A stretch of 6,719 bases of DNA, from the NCBI GenBank assembly GCA_937958285.1, contig CALFXQ010000333.1:1-6719 (forward strand). The letters run 5' to 3'. Positions 1 to 6,080 of the stretch are shown here, piece after piece. Made by a program: the position numbers and the translations under genes. Source of the DNA: an uncultured Fusibacter sp. Lineage in GTDB: Bacteria; Bacillota; Clostridia; Peptostreptococcales; Acidaminobacteraceae. Position 1 is the first letter of the stretch, and each line of letters starts with the position of its first letter. The notes beneath the pieces are model-generated. The model was given only the letters and a program-made list of their open reading frames with translations, was not told where the DNA came from and ran no database searches.

Positions 1-32
1 CACATGAACATCCTATCTGCGATGTTTATGTG
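1..32. other. Inverted repeat at the window edge
   Basis: CACATGAACAT (1-11) faces ATGTTTATGTG (22-32) across a 10-base loop, giving an 11-bp stem with ten Watson-Crick pairs and one G-T wobble. The stem is AT-rich and has no clear T-tract, so it is a poor terminator candidate. It starts at the first base of the window and may extend further left. No gene can be supported in 1-193; apart from this stem, that stretch holds the repeat element at 55-191. Confidence 0.3.
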
Positions 33-54
33 GGGATTTAGTCGTATCGTCGAT

Positions 55-191
55 AAACGTGCCACTGGGGACACCCTCCTGGAAATTTTGTGCGCCTCAA
101 TTTTAACAATTTGCGCGTTGCAAGGCCTGGCACGGTTTCAGCATGGAAATTCCCATGCTACAAACCGTGCCAGTGGAACACGTCCCCAATG
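55..191 (-). repeat. Dispersed repeat, single half-element with internal hairpin
   Basis: Read on the minus strand, the element runs in this order. Box A is CATTGGGGACGTGTTCC (191-175). A long hairpin follows (173-127), then the box CCTTGCAAC (125-117), then an AT-rich middle of about 40 bases. It ends with GGGTGTCCCC (76-67) and, two bases on, TGGCACGTTT (64-55). Box A, the CCTTG box and the terminal box recur in the same order in the element at 6051-6248, whereas the hairpin sequence does not. TGGGGAC of box A can pair with GTCCCCA at the other end (66-72 with 182-188) and close the element. It begins two bases after the stop codon of the lipoprotein gene. It resembles REP- or MITE-type non-autonomous repeats; the family assignment is inference and no transposase is visible. 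Confidence 0.75.
127..173 (-). other. Strong stem-loop inside the left repeat element
   Basis: CTGGCACGGTTT (127-138) is perfectly complementary to AAACCGTGCCAG (162-173). Inside it AGCATGG (140-146) pairs with CCATGCT (153-159) around a six-base loop, with only a 1x2 internal bulge between the two stems. That gives 19 base pairs in 47 bases. There is no T-tract directly after it on either strand, so it is not a textbook intrinsic terminator. It lies about 20 bases past the lipoprotein stop codon and could stabilise or end that transcript. Confidence 0.8.
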
Positions 192-193
192 TC

Positions 194-607
194 TCATTTT
201 ATAAAGAAGCCGATTAGCTCGAGCTTTTGATTGAGCATCAGTGTGAAGGTGACCTTTTGTTTGCCGTACTTTGTTTGAACGAGTGCGATTGCCGCATCTG
301 CTTCTTCAATTTTTTTGCCTACCACGCTTATGTTCTCGTAACTTGAGAATGGGCCAGCATCGCCATAAATTTGTGCAACAGCGCCTTCAATCACGCTCGC
401 AGATAGTTGGGGTCTTAAATCTTCCCGCACCATCATGCTCACACCTTCATAATCGCCGGTATTTAAGGTGTCGATAACCTCTTTTGCCTTTGCCTCGACA
501 GCGGCCTGATCAAAAGCCTCAGACAATTTTGTCGTTGCACATCCAGTAAAGCTCAGTGCCACTGCCAAAGTCAGTATTAAAGCCACTAATCCCATTACAC
601 GTTTCAT
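194..607 (-). CDS. DUF3887-like lipoprotein
   Basis: This is a 137-residue predicted lipoprotein exported to the outer face of the membrane. It has a basic start (MKR), a hydrophobic signal segment (about 4-20) and a lipobox-like F-T-G-C with Cys23 as the lipidation site. The mature part reads like the DUF3887 family: an N-terminal helix (AFDQAAVEAKAKEVIDTLNTG), a 'GDYEGV' turn, and a C-terminal beta portion ending KVTFTLMLNQKLELIGFFIK, where the family typically ends with a 'VTF-L-F-D---KL-G-YIK' pattern. The biochemical function of the family is not known to me. The start at 607 is chosen over an in-frame ATG at 661 because AGGGGG (614-619) sits six bases upstream and the signal peptide then begins correctly. 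The start overlaps the upstream stop as ATGA, so translation is probably coupled. A repeat element begins two bases after its stop. Confidence 0.8.
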   Translation of the reverse strand: MKRVMGLVALILTLAVALSFTGCATTKLSEAFDQAAVEAKAKEVIDTLNTGDYEGVSMMVREDLRPQLSASVIEGAVAQIYGDAGPFSSYENISVVGKKIEEADAAIALVQTKYGKQKVTFTLMLNQKLELIGFFIK

Positions 608-1374
608 TGTTTTCCCCCTGTTTTGTCTAATATACTCAGACGCCCGCGGCGCCACAAGCACACACTAAGTAAAAATGTTCCAATTGCCATCGCACCAATA
701 AGCCCTTCAAGTGCCCATGTGCTAATTGCCAAAGCCCTTGGCAAGATCACAGCCACACTATTGATCGCCGTGTGCAGGGCAAAAGCTGCAATTGTAAATC
801 CCACGCTGCGATTTTGCACAACGCCAGTGTACACCATCATACTTGCACCCACATGAAACAAGATGGCAAAGGCGCGTTCTATACCACTCATCAAGATAAG
901 CGATGGTTCTGTAGAAAACAGCAACGTCTGCTGCAACTCCGGATTGACTAACAGCACAAAGTGATTGATTCCAACCAAGAGTATGGACTCAATGCCGCCA
1001 TGACCAAGACCAAACCACAAGGCGTTAGATAAGGCTGGAGCATGGTTAAGGCCCTGCTTTGTGCCCTGCTTATAGGCCCGGTTCATGGCAATCCATCTCC
1101 CGCCCTCCTCCACAAGTCCCGCGGTGCTCGAAAGAAAGAGTCCATAGAGTATGGGGCTTAGCGGCAGGAGTTGGAACCACTGAAAATTGGGCAAAACCAG
1201 TTGAATAAGGGGCAAGCGAAAGAAGATTTGGGTCACTGTAAATACACATGCCCCTAGCGCCCAAGCCTTAAAGTAAGTCCTGTTAAATAAGGTGTAGATT
1301 AGCGTCGCCAGCGGTAGGAACAAGGTGATGCTCGCTGAAATCGCCAAGTAAAACCCGTGTGTAGTAATAGCCAT
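604..1374 (-). CDS. YhfC-family intramembrane protease homologue
   Basis: This is a 256-residue polytopic membrane protein with about seven hydrophobic segments (roughly 8-30, 36-61, 69-85, 116-143, 158-182, 191-212, 221-241). Family-type motifs are visible: EEGGRW (89-94), GLGHGGIES (122-130, with His125 and Glu129), E166-R167 followed by H174, and LHTAINS (200-206). These match the YhfC family, which is grouped by similarity with glutamic-type and CPBP/PrsW-like intramembrane proteases; conserved Glu and His residues on membrane helices are the presumed active site. Substrate is unknown. The start is uncertain. The ATG at 1374 has GGAGG only one base upstream, which is too close. An ATG at 1404 adds ten residues but has no Shine-Dalgarno. 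Either way the gene begins inside the kinase gene, with a 92-base overlap for the 1374 start. It overlaps the lipoprotein gene by four bases. Confidence 0.82.
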   Translation of the reverse strand: MAITTHGFYLAISASITLFLPLATLIYTLFNRTYFKAWALGACVFTVTQIFFRLPLIQLVLPNFQWFQLLPLSPILYGLFLSSTAGLVEEGGRWIAMNRAYKQGTKQGLNHAPALSNALWFGLGHGGIESILLVGINHFVLLVNPELQQTLLFSTEPSLILMSGIERAFAILFHVGASMMVYTGVVQNRSVGFTIAAFALHTAINSVAVILPRALAISTWALEGLIGAMAIGTFLLSVCLWRRGRLSILDKTGGKQ

Positions 1375-2683
1375 CCCTCCATTCTGTATGCAAATTGCCC
1401 TCATATTGATGAACGACGGCTTGTACGTTTTTAAGGCCCAAACCCGTGTGGTTCACCTTTTTAATATCGCTTCCCGTTGGATTTTTGAGTAAAATACTCA
1501 CCCAATTGTACCTTTTGGTTACGCGAAGCTTCACAACTCGGTGCCCATCACATGGCGCTGCCTCGATGGCATTGTCGAGGATATTCGAGAAAAGTGTAGT
1601 AATGTCTACGGCACGCATAAACGCAAAAGAAATATCTTCGAGCTTAAAATCCACCTCGATCCCCATACGTTGCATTTGGTCGGCCTTGTCGTTGAGAATA
1701 ATATTCACGTGCTTGTCGGGGCAAAAGTACCTAAGGCTCAGTTGATTAAAGAGTTGCAGTAGCTCCTGGGTATATTGCTTTGCCACATGTCCAGCCTTAT
1801 TCCTTGAATCCTCCATTGAATGTTCATTGGTGGTGCTGTCGGTGGTGGTGGTGCTGGAGTCGTGTTGCATACTAAAAACTTCGGTTAGGTAGAGTCTTTC
1901 GAGGGCTTGAATGTGATTTCTAATGTCGTGTATCACGCCACGGGTTGATGCGTGTTTTGCTTCTAGTTGTTCGTAGTGCTTGCTTTGTAAGTCCACTTGC
2001 TGACGGTAGAGGGCGAGTTCTTGGAGCAGTACATTATTTTTTGTAAGATGCTCGAAAATTCGCGTGAAATAGAGATTGAGCAGCGCTATAAGCACAAAAT
2101 TTACCAGAATCAAGATGAGAATCTCTTCAGACATATAGATATTTAGGAAATAAATAAGGGTATATAGATAGACAAAGCTAAAAATTGGCAAAATAAGATA
2201 TTGAGCGAGCTGGGCTTTTGTAATCTGTCTTTTTTCTTTTCGTGCAATAAGATGTGTCACCCACTGAAGTACGCCGTATTGAGTAATCCTCAAGCTCAAC
2301 TGCAGTGATATTAGCGCGGTATAAATACTCTGAAAGGCAATCCAACCATTGCTTTGAAATAGACCAAGTACCAAAGGCACGAGCATATCCACGATTAAAA
2401 CGATTGTACACAGTAGGCAGTAGTAGACAAAATAGCCCTTGCTGCGATTGAACATAAAATAGCCAAATGCTGGAATACCTAACATGGTCGCCACACTCCA
2501 TGCCGAGCCACCCATTACGGAGATAAAAATTGCCAAGATCACATAGGTAGCCGTAGCAATGATTCTTGTTCTGCCACTTATGCGGTTGTCTAAACCAAGA
2601 CGAGCCATGCAGATAAAAAGCACTGTTAGAATCCAGACACTGCCTATTAGGGGCAACACAAGGCCCGCTAACAAGTCGATCAT
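1283..2683 (-). CDS. GHKL-type sensor histidine kinase (AgrC/LytS-like partner of LytTR regulator)
   Basis: This is a 466-residue membrane sensor kinase. The N-terminal half has six to seven hydrophobic segments (about 3-27, 41-57, 61-77, 84-107, 112-132, 161-181, 187-207) and no obvious extracellular domain, as in AgrC-like receptors. A coiled dimerisation helix (about 212-248) leads to the phosphoacceptor motif IHDIRNHIQ, with His252. The ATPase domain has an N box (NILDNAIEA, 367-375) and a glycine box (NHTGLGLKNV, 411-420), as in the HATPase_c_5 type of GHKL kinases; a classical DxGxG box is not evident, which is usual for this group. An unusual Ser/Thr-rich insert (about 276-289) lies between the His helix and the ATPase domain. 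The fold normally ends near YYYTRVLLGD (439-448), so the last 18 residues are an extra tail inside the overlap with the YhfC gene. The start overlaps the regulator stop as ATGA. Confidence 0.9.
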   Translation of the reverse strand: MIDLLAGLVLPLIGSVWILTVLFICMARLGLDNRISGRTRIIATATYVILAIFISVMGGSAWSVATMLGIPAFGYFMFNRSKGYFVYYCLLCTIVLIVDMLVPLVLGLFQSNGWIAFQSIYTALISLQLSLRITQYGVLQWVTHLIARKEKRQITKAQLAQYLILPIFSFVYLYTLIYFLNIYMSEEILILILVNFVLIALLNLYFTRIFEHLTKNNVLLQELALYRQQVDLQSKHYEQLEAKHASTRGVIHDIRNHIQALERLYLTEVFSMQHDSSTTTTDSTTNEHSMEDSRNKAGHVAKQYTQELLQLFNQLSLRYFCPDKHVNIILNDKADQMQRMGIEVDFKLEDISFAFMRAVDITTLFSNILDNAIEAAPCDGHRVVKLRVTKRYNWVSILLKNPTGSDIKKVNHTGLGLKNVQAVVHQYEGNLHTEWRDGYYYTRVLLGDFSEHHLVPTAGDANLHLI

Positions 2684-3423
2684 ATCAGACCACCCCCCGA
2701 TGCTAAAAATCTATTGAGCGACTGGCGAAACACAAGGGCTTTCTTTTGCGAGAGGGGAATAATTGCCCCTTGGCTAAGGTGAATATCATAGCCATGAATG
2801 GCCTTCACTGCACAAAGATTCACAACAAAGCTTTTATGGGGCATTTCAAAGCCCTTTTCTTTTAGTGCCTCAGCGATATCTGAAATGCGTTGCTTAATGA
2901 AATAGCGTCTTCCATTGGCATAGAGTACCACACCCCTAGAAATGGACTCTAGACCATTTATGTACTCAAAGTACTGTACCTGTTCGAGGGCAATGCGAAT
3001 AATGCCCTCTGTCGTTTGAAAGGTATAGGGCTCGCTAGGAATTAGCTTCATGTAGACGATCGCCTCGTCGAGTTGTTGAAAGAGCACACTGGAGGTAAGT
3101 GGTTTTATCATGTAGGCAAAGGCGTGAACGCCAAAGGCAAAAGTGGTGTAATCACTGTAATTAGTGGCATATATCAGCAGCACTTGCTTGTCAAATACTC
3201 TGATTTGCTTGGCTGTATCGATGCCACTTAAGCCTTGCATATCAATATCTAATATAATGATATGATAAGGATTGCCCCTTTCTAACATTTGTCGGGATGC
3301 TGTAATCAAAGCTTCACCATTTGTAAATATGTCAATGGCCACTGGCATGGTATACTGTTTGAGTAATGCTTGTGCGTGATGTAAAGGCTCAGCCTCATCA
3401 TCACAAATGGCAATTCGAATCAC
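2680..3423 (-). CDS. LytTR-family response regulator
   Basis: This is a 247-residue cytoplasmic transcription regulator, the likely partner of the adjacent kinase. The receiver domain (about 1-122) has the acidic pair D8-D9 (CDDE), phosphoacceptor Asp59 in LDIDM, Thr87 in IYATNYSDY and Lys107 in the IKPL motif, so all catalytic positions are present. The C-terminal half (about 131-240) is a LytTR DNA-binding domain, with the characteristic MPHKSFVVNL (194-203) and 'GAIIPLSQKK' (219-228) segments. LytTR regulators bind pairs of 9-bp direct repeats upstream of target promoters, and one candidate pair lies just upstream of this operon. The chosen start is GTG at 3423, five bases after GAGGAGG (3429-3435); an in-frame TTG at 3426 would be only two bases from that site. 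It is the first gene of the four-gene minus-strand operon. Confidence 0.92.
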   Translation of the reverse strand: MIRIAICDDEAEPLHHAQALLKQYTMPVAIDIFTNGEALITASRQMLERGNPYHIIILDIDMQGLSGIDTAKQIRVFDKQVLLIYATNYSDYTTFAFGVHAFAYMIKPLTSSVLFQQLDEAIVYMKLIPSEPYTFQTTEGIIRIALEQVQYFEYINGLESISRGVVLYANGRRYFIKQRISDIAEALKEKGFEMPHKSFVVNLCAVKAIHGYDIHLSQGAIIPLSQKKALVFRQSLNRFLASGGGLI

Positions 3424-3428
3424 CAAAA

Positions 3429-3435
3429 CCTCCTC
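3429..3435 (-). promoter_or_regulatory. Ribosome binding site fixing the regulator start at GTG
   Basis: GAGGAGG on the minus strand is followed by five bases and then GTG (3423-3421). The competing TTG codon directly before the GTG would leave a two-base spacer, so GTG is the better start. Confidence 0.8.
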
Positions 3436-3520
3436 AGTGCTATACTTTGCTTGATGATGGTGCTTGATGCTGGGCCATAAGGATGCCCATTAATCGCTTC
3501 CATATCAAACATCTACTCTC

Positions 3521-3548
3521 ATTATATGTCTTTTTTGGTCCTTGCCAA
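3521..3548 (-). promoter_or_regulatory. Sigma-A-type promoter of the regulator/kinase operon
   Basis: On the minus strand TTGGCA (3548-3543, five of six consensus positions) is followed by a 16-base spacer containing an A-run and a perfect TATAAT (3526-3521). Transcription would begin near 3514 and leave a leader of about 90 bases before the GTG start. It is the only strong promoter-like pair found in the divergent region and is well placed for the four-gene operon. Confidence 0.75.
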
Positions 3549-3557
3549 GTCTGTTAA

Positions 3558-3587
3558 CACAAGGTATGGCAAAACCCCCTCAACTGA
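3558..3587 (-). promoter_or_regulatory. Candidate LytTR regulator binding site (direct repeat)
   Basis: The LytTR/AlgR-type consensus is [TA][AC][CA]GTTN[AG][TG], repeated after 12-13 bases. On the minus strand TCAGTTGAG (3587-3579) fits at all nine positions. TACCTTGTG (3566-3558), exactly 12 bases later, fits at seven. The pair ends nine bases before the -35 box of the operon promoter, the usual position for activation. This suggests positive autoregulation by the neighbouring regulator. The second half-site is imperfect, so the call is tentative. The site also lies upstream of the divergent membrane fusion protein gene and could affect it. Confidence 0.45.
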
Positions 3588-3619
3588 CAGTACTAAATTG
3601 ATTGACAAAGGAGCACACT

Positions 3620-4939
3620 ATGAAAGCCTTGCCTACTGCTCAGAAAAACGATGGTAAAAGCCGGCCTAAAATGTGGCTTATTCTCGTTGTGGTTGTTTGT
3701 ATCCTCATGCCCAGTTTAGTGCTCAACGGGTGGTTTGCTCTCAATCAAGAGCCTAAAATGCCCTACTATGGAACCCTCGAGGGCAATGTCTTCGAAATCC
3801 TCGCGCCTCTTTCTGGTGAGGTGCTGGCGCTGCCTGTACAGATTGGAGAAATGATAGAGAAGAATCAGCTGATTGCACAAATTGGGGCCCTCACACCTCA
3901 AGAAACAACTACCCAAACTGAGAGTGCTACTTCTCAAGCACCCACTACAAAGGCTCCTGTACAATCGGCAGCGCCCACCCTTAAAAGCCCCACAAGTACA
4001 GAACTGGCGCGCATTAGTAGAGAGATTAAAGCACAAACCGCATTGGTACAGGCCACAAAGGCAAAATTGACCGCAGCACAGGCGAGGCAAAAGGAACTTG
4101 AAAATATTAGGCGTGAATCCCTACTCACTTTAGAGACGGCAAAAAAAGAGCTCGAAAGTAAACGCGTTCAACTTCAGAAGGTTAAGGATCAAATCGCAGC
4201 GGGCACCATGCCCTTGATTCGTCAAAGAGAAGCGCAGCAAGCCCTAAAAGTTGCAAAAGACGCCCTCGATAAAGCCCTACAAGACAGCAAAACACTCAAG
4301 AGTACCACCGATGCCGAACTCGAAGACCTCAGCGCCCAAATAAGTGCAGATAATGAAATTTTGCAAGAACAGGCATCTGCGCTCCTTGTCTTAGAAGGGG
4401 TATACAGTGAACTGACTCGCATTGCCCGTCTCGAAAAATCGAAGCCCTCAGCTTCGCCTCTTCCCACTACCCCTTCAACGGTTATCGTGCCTCCAACTAC
4501 TAAAGCCAACAAAACGCCGGCGGCATCGGATCCTACAAAAGACATTTCTGCACTTGGCAATGTGCGCGCGAGTAAATCGGCATGGGTTGAATCCATCCAC
4601 TATCAGGTTGGAGACGCAATTGCAAAAGGGGCTTCGATTGGCAGCTTTGTGGATCCTTTAAGACTTTCCGTCGTGGTGTATGTAGATGAGCCCATGCTCA
4701 AAAGCATTGCCCTTGGAGATATTGTCACTTTAAGTGTTGCCGATGATACCACAAATACCGTTCCAACAACGACGGGTACTGTTGTTCGGATTTCTCAAAA
4801 GGCGATGTCCTTTCCCAGTACATTTTTTTCATGGGGCACGCAAGACCGTCTTGTTATTCCCGTTAAGATTCAAGTCGCCCCAAATCCCGCCTTTTGGCCA
4901 GGTATGTTGCTGAAGGCTTCATTTGATAAGGGTCTTTAG
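3620..4939 (+). CDS. HlyD/EmrA-type membrane fusion (periplasmic adaptor-like) protein
   Basis: This 439-residue envelope protein is a likely accessory subunit of an exporter. A short basic N-terminus is followed by one membrane anchor (about 18-40). The first half of a biotinyl/lipoyl-like domain comes next (about 50-90, with EILAPLSGEVLALPVQIGE), then a long coiled coil (about 129-272). The second lipoyl half follows (about 312-344), then a beta-barrel region ending TQDRLVIPVKIQV...FWPGMLLKASF (407-435), as in HlyD_D23/YbhG-type adaptors. Two Pro/Thr/Ser-rich linkers (about 94-128 and 275-305) flank the coiled coil; these are unusual and may act as flexible spacers in a thick cell wall. The start is ATG 3620, with AAAGGAG six bases upstream, rather than the in-frame TTG at 3602. 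No ABC or MFS pump gene is adjacent; the next gene encodes a TPR protein 70 bases downstream. The family is confident, but the cargo and partner are unknown. No convincing promoter was found on this strand. Confidence 0.85.
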   Translation: MKALPTAQKNDGKSRPKMWLILVVVVCILMPSLVLNGWFALNQEPKMPYYGTLEGNVFEILAPLSGEVLALPVQIGEMIEKNQLIAQIGALTPQETTTQTESATSQAPTTKAPVQSAAPTLKSPTSTELARISREIKAQTALVQATKAKLTAAQARQKELENIRRESLLTLETAKKELESKRVQLQKVKDQIAAGTMPLIRQREAQQALKVAKDALDKALQDSKTLKSTTDAELEDLSAQISADNEILQEQASALLVLEGVYSELTRIARLEKSKPSASPLPTTPSTVIVPPTTKANKTPAASDPTKDISALGNVRASKSAWVESIHYQVGDAIAKGASIGSFVDPLRLSVVVYVDEPMLKSIALGDIVTLSVADDTTNTVPTTTGTVVRISQKAMSFPSTFFSWGTQDRLVIPVKIQVAPNPAFWPGMLLKASFDKGL

Positions 4940-5009
4940 CCAAAAAATACCAAGATTCAAGCGTTTGCCTTTGGGTAAATAAACGGCAACTAGACTTTAG
5001 GAGGCATCT

Positions 5010-6080
5010 ATGTCGAATGCTCAAGCACTTAATGATCTGTCAAATCCTTATATTATTCGCGCCAACGCTTATGTAGAGTCGTTTATTAAAATAGACCCAT
5101 CAGATCTCGATGCGTTAAAAACACTTGTTCATCAGATGACACAATGGTCTTCGTCAATTTCTGATGAGGATTGTCTGCCAGGTGTTCGGCTTCGTATCGA
5201 TTATTGTGTTTGTAGCTACTACTACGAAATTGGCGACTTTGTTTCTGCGTATTGCCAGTATCGCGCTGCACTTCAGAGGGTTTATGGCCCCCAAGACAAT
5301 CTCTATTTAGCCAAGCTCTTCCGCCTAATCAATTGGATGAACTATATTAAAGGTGCACTTTCTAATGCACTCGATGCGGGCCGAAAAGCATTGGAATACG
5401 CAGTTGCTTCGAAAAATACCGAAGAGCGCATTCAAGCCCTCATGTTTTTAGGAATTACCTATAGTCTTAAGCCCGATCGAAAAAAACAGCTAGCCTATTT
5501 CGATGAGGCCCTTGAACTTGCCAAGGAACATCACCTCGACAAACTGCTGAGAATCCTTTACAACAATATCGCCTATACCTATTATCTACTCGAAGACTAC
5601 GCCGCATGCGCTAAGTGTATTTCAGAGGCTGAATGCTTGTATGGTGCAGATGATATCGACCTGCATCGTATCGCCCTTATGCTGACAAAAGTAAGTCTCT
5701 TGCACCATCAAGGTTCGTTACAAGAGGCTTCCATACTGCTGGCAAGGGTCGAGCATCATCCGCGTCTCAAACAAGACAAGGCTGTGTACATGGATTGGGA
5801 ACTTGAAATGGCCAGAAACTATCGATTGAATGGCAATCTTCAGATGGCTACTCTGCAACTAAAAAATGCCCTAGAAGTGGCTAAAACCTACGAGCTCAGC
5901 GCCTATCAATTAATGCTCCTCGATGCCTTATCTGCCTGTGCAATGGCACAAAATGGGCACGAGGAAGCCCATAGCTACCAGGCTGCAAAAACAGCTGTAC
6001 TCGAGCACATGAATCGAGAAAAAGACGCTTACCAAACGATGCTAAATGAACCATTGGGGACGTGTTCCGTGGTTCGCTGA
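5010..6080 (+). CDS. TPR-repeat protein with a repeat-derived C-terminus
   Basis: This 356-residue protein has no signal peptide or membrane segment, so it is probably cytoplasmic. Most of it is tandem helix pairs of the tetratricopeptide type. Approximate repeats are at 62-92, 102-132, 142-172, 182-212, 222-250, 262-292 and 300-332, with typical patterns such as ALMFLGITYSL...AYFDEALELAKE and ILYNNIAYTYYLLEDYAAC. TPR arrays bind protein partners or peptides; the partner is unknown. ATG 5010 follows AGGAGG (4999-5004) by five bases. It probably shares a transcript with the membrane fusion gene 70 bases upstream, since no terminator or promoter is obvious between them. The last nine codons (from Pro348) and the TGA stop are the end of the repeat element that begins at 6051, so the natural C-terminus was replaced or truncated. 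The charged helix before it (about 324-346) could be a linker to a lost domain; that is speculation. Confidence 0.8.
   Translation: MSNAQALNDLSNPYIIRANAYVESFIKIDPSDLDALKTLVHQMTQWSSSISDEDCLPGVRLRIDYCVCSYYYEIGDFVSAYCQYRAALQRVYGPQDNLYLAKLFRLINWMNYIKGALSNALDAGRKALEYAVASKNTEERIQALMFLGITYSLKPDRKKQLAYFDEALELAKEHHLDKLLRILYNNIAYTYYLLEDYAACAKCISEAECLYGADDIDLHRIALMLTKVSLLHHQGSLQEASILLARVEHHPRLKQDKAVYMDWELEMARNYRLNGNLQMATLQLKNALEVAKTYELSAYQLMLLDALSACAMAQNGHEEAHSYQAAKTAVLEHMNREKDAYQTMLNEPLGTCSVVR

Noticed and set aside
4..204. 66-codon open frame on the plus strand
   Set aside because: It runs through the repeat element and its hairpin, has no ribosome binding site and no recognisable protein features; its frame is explained by the repeat.
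1446..1745. Plus-strand open frames of about 70-100 codons opposite the kinase gene
   Set aside because: They are antisense to a well-supported kinase ATPase domain and show no family features or ribosome binding site.
3448..3489. Small leader hairpin (TGGGC/GCCCA) and two ATCAAGCA copies in the operon leader
   Set aside because: Five-base stem and eight-base repeats are within chance expectation; no known riboswitch or attenuator pattern seen.
3542..3570. Possible plus-strand promoter TTGCCA-17-TATGGC for the membrane fusion gene
   Set aside because: The -10 matches only three of six positions and the boxes overlap the stronger minus-strand promoter; not enough to call.
3427..3601. Hidden signal-peptide gene (AgrD-like) in the divergent region
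   Set aside because: Only very short frames occur, for example eight codons from 3453, none with a ribosome binding site or peptide-precursor features.
4940..5009. Terminator or promoter between the membrane fusion and TPR genes
   Set aside because: Only a five-base TTGCC/GGCAA stem with a long loop is present and no T-tract; no spaced -35/-10 pair. Read-through transcription is more likely.
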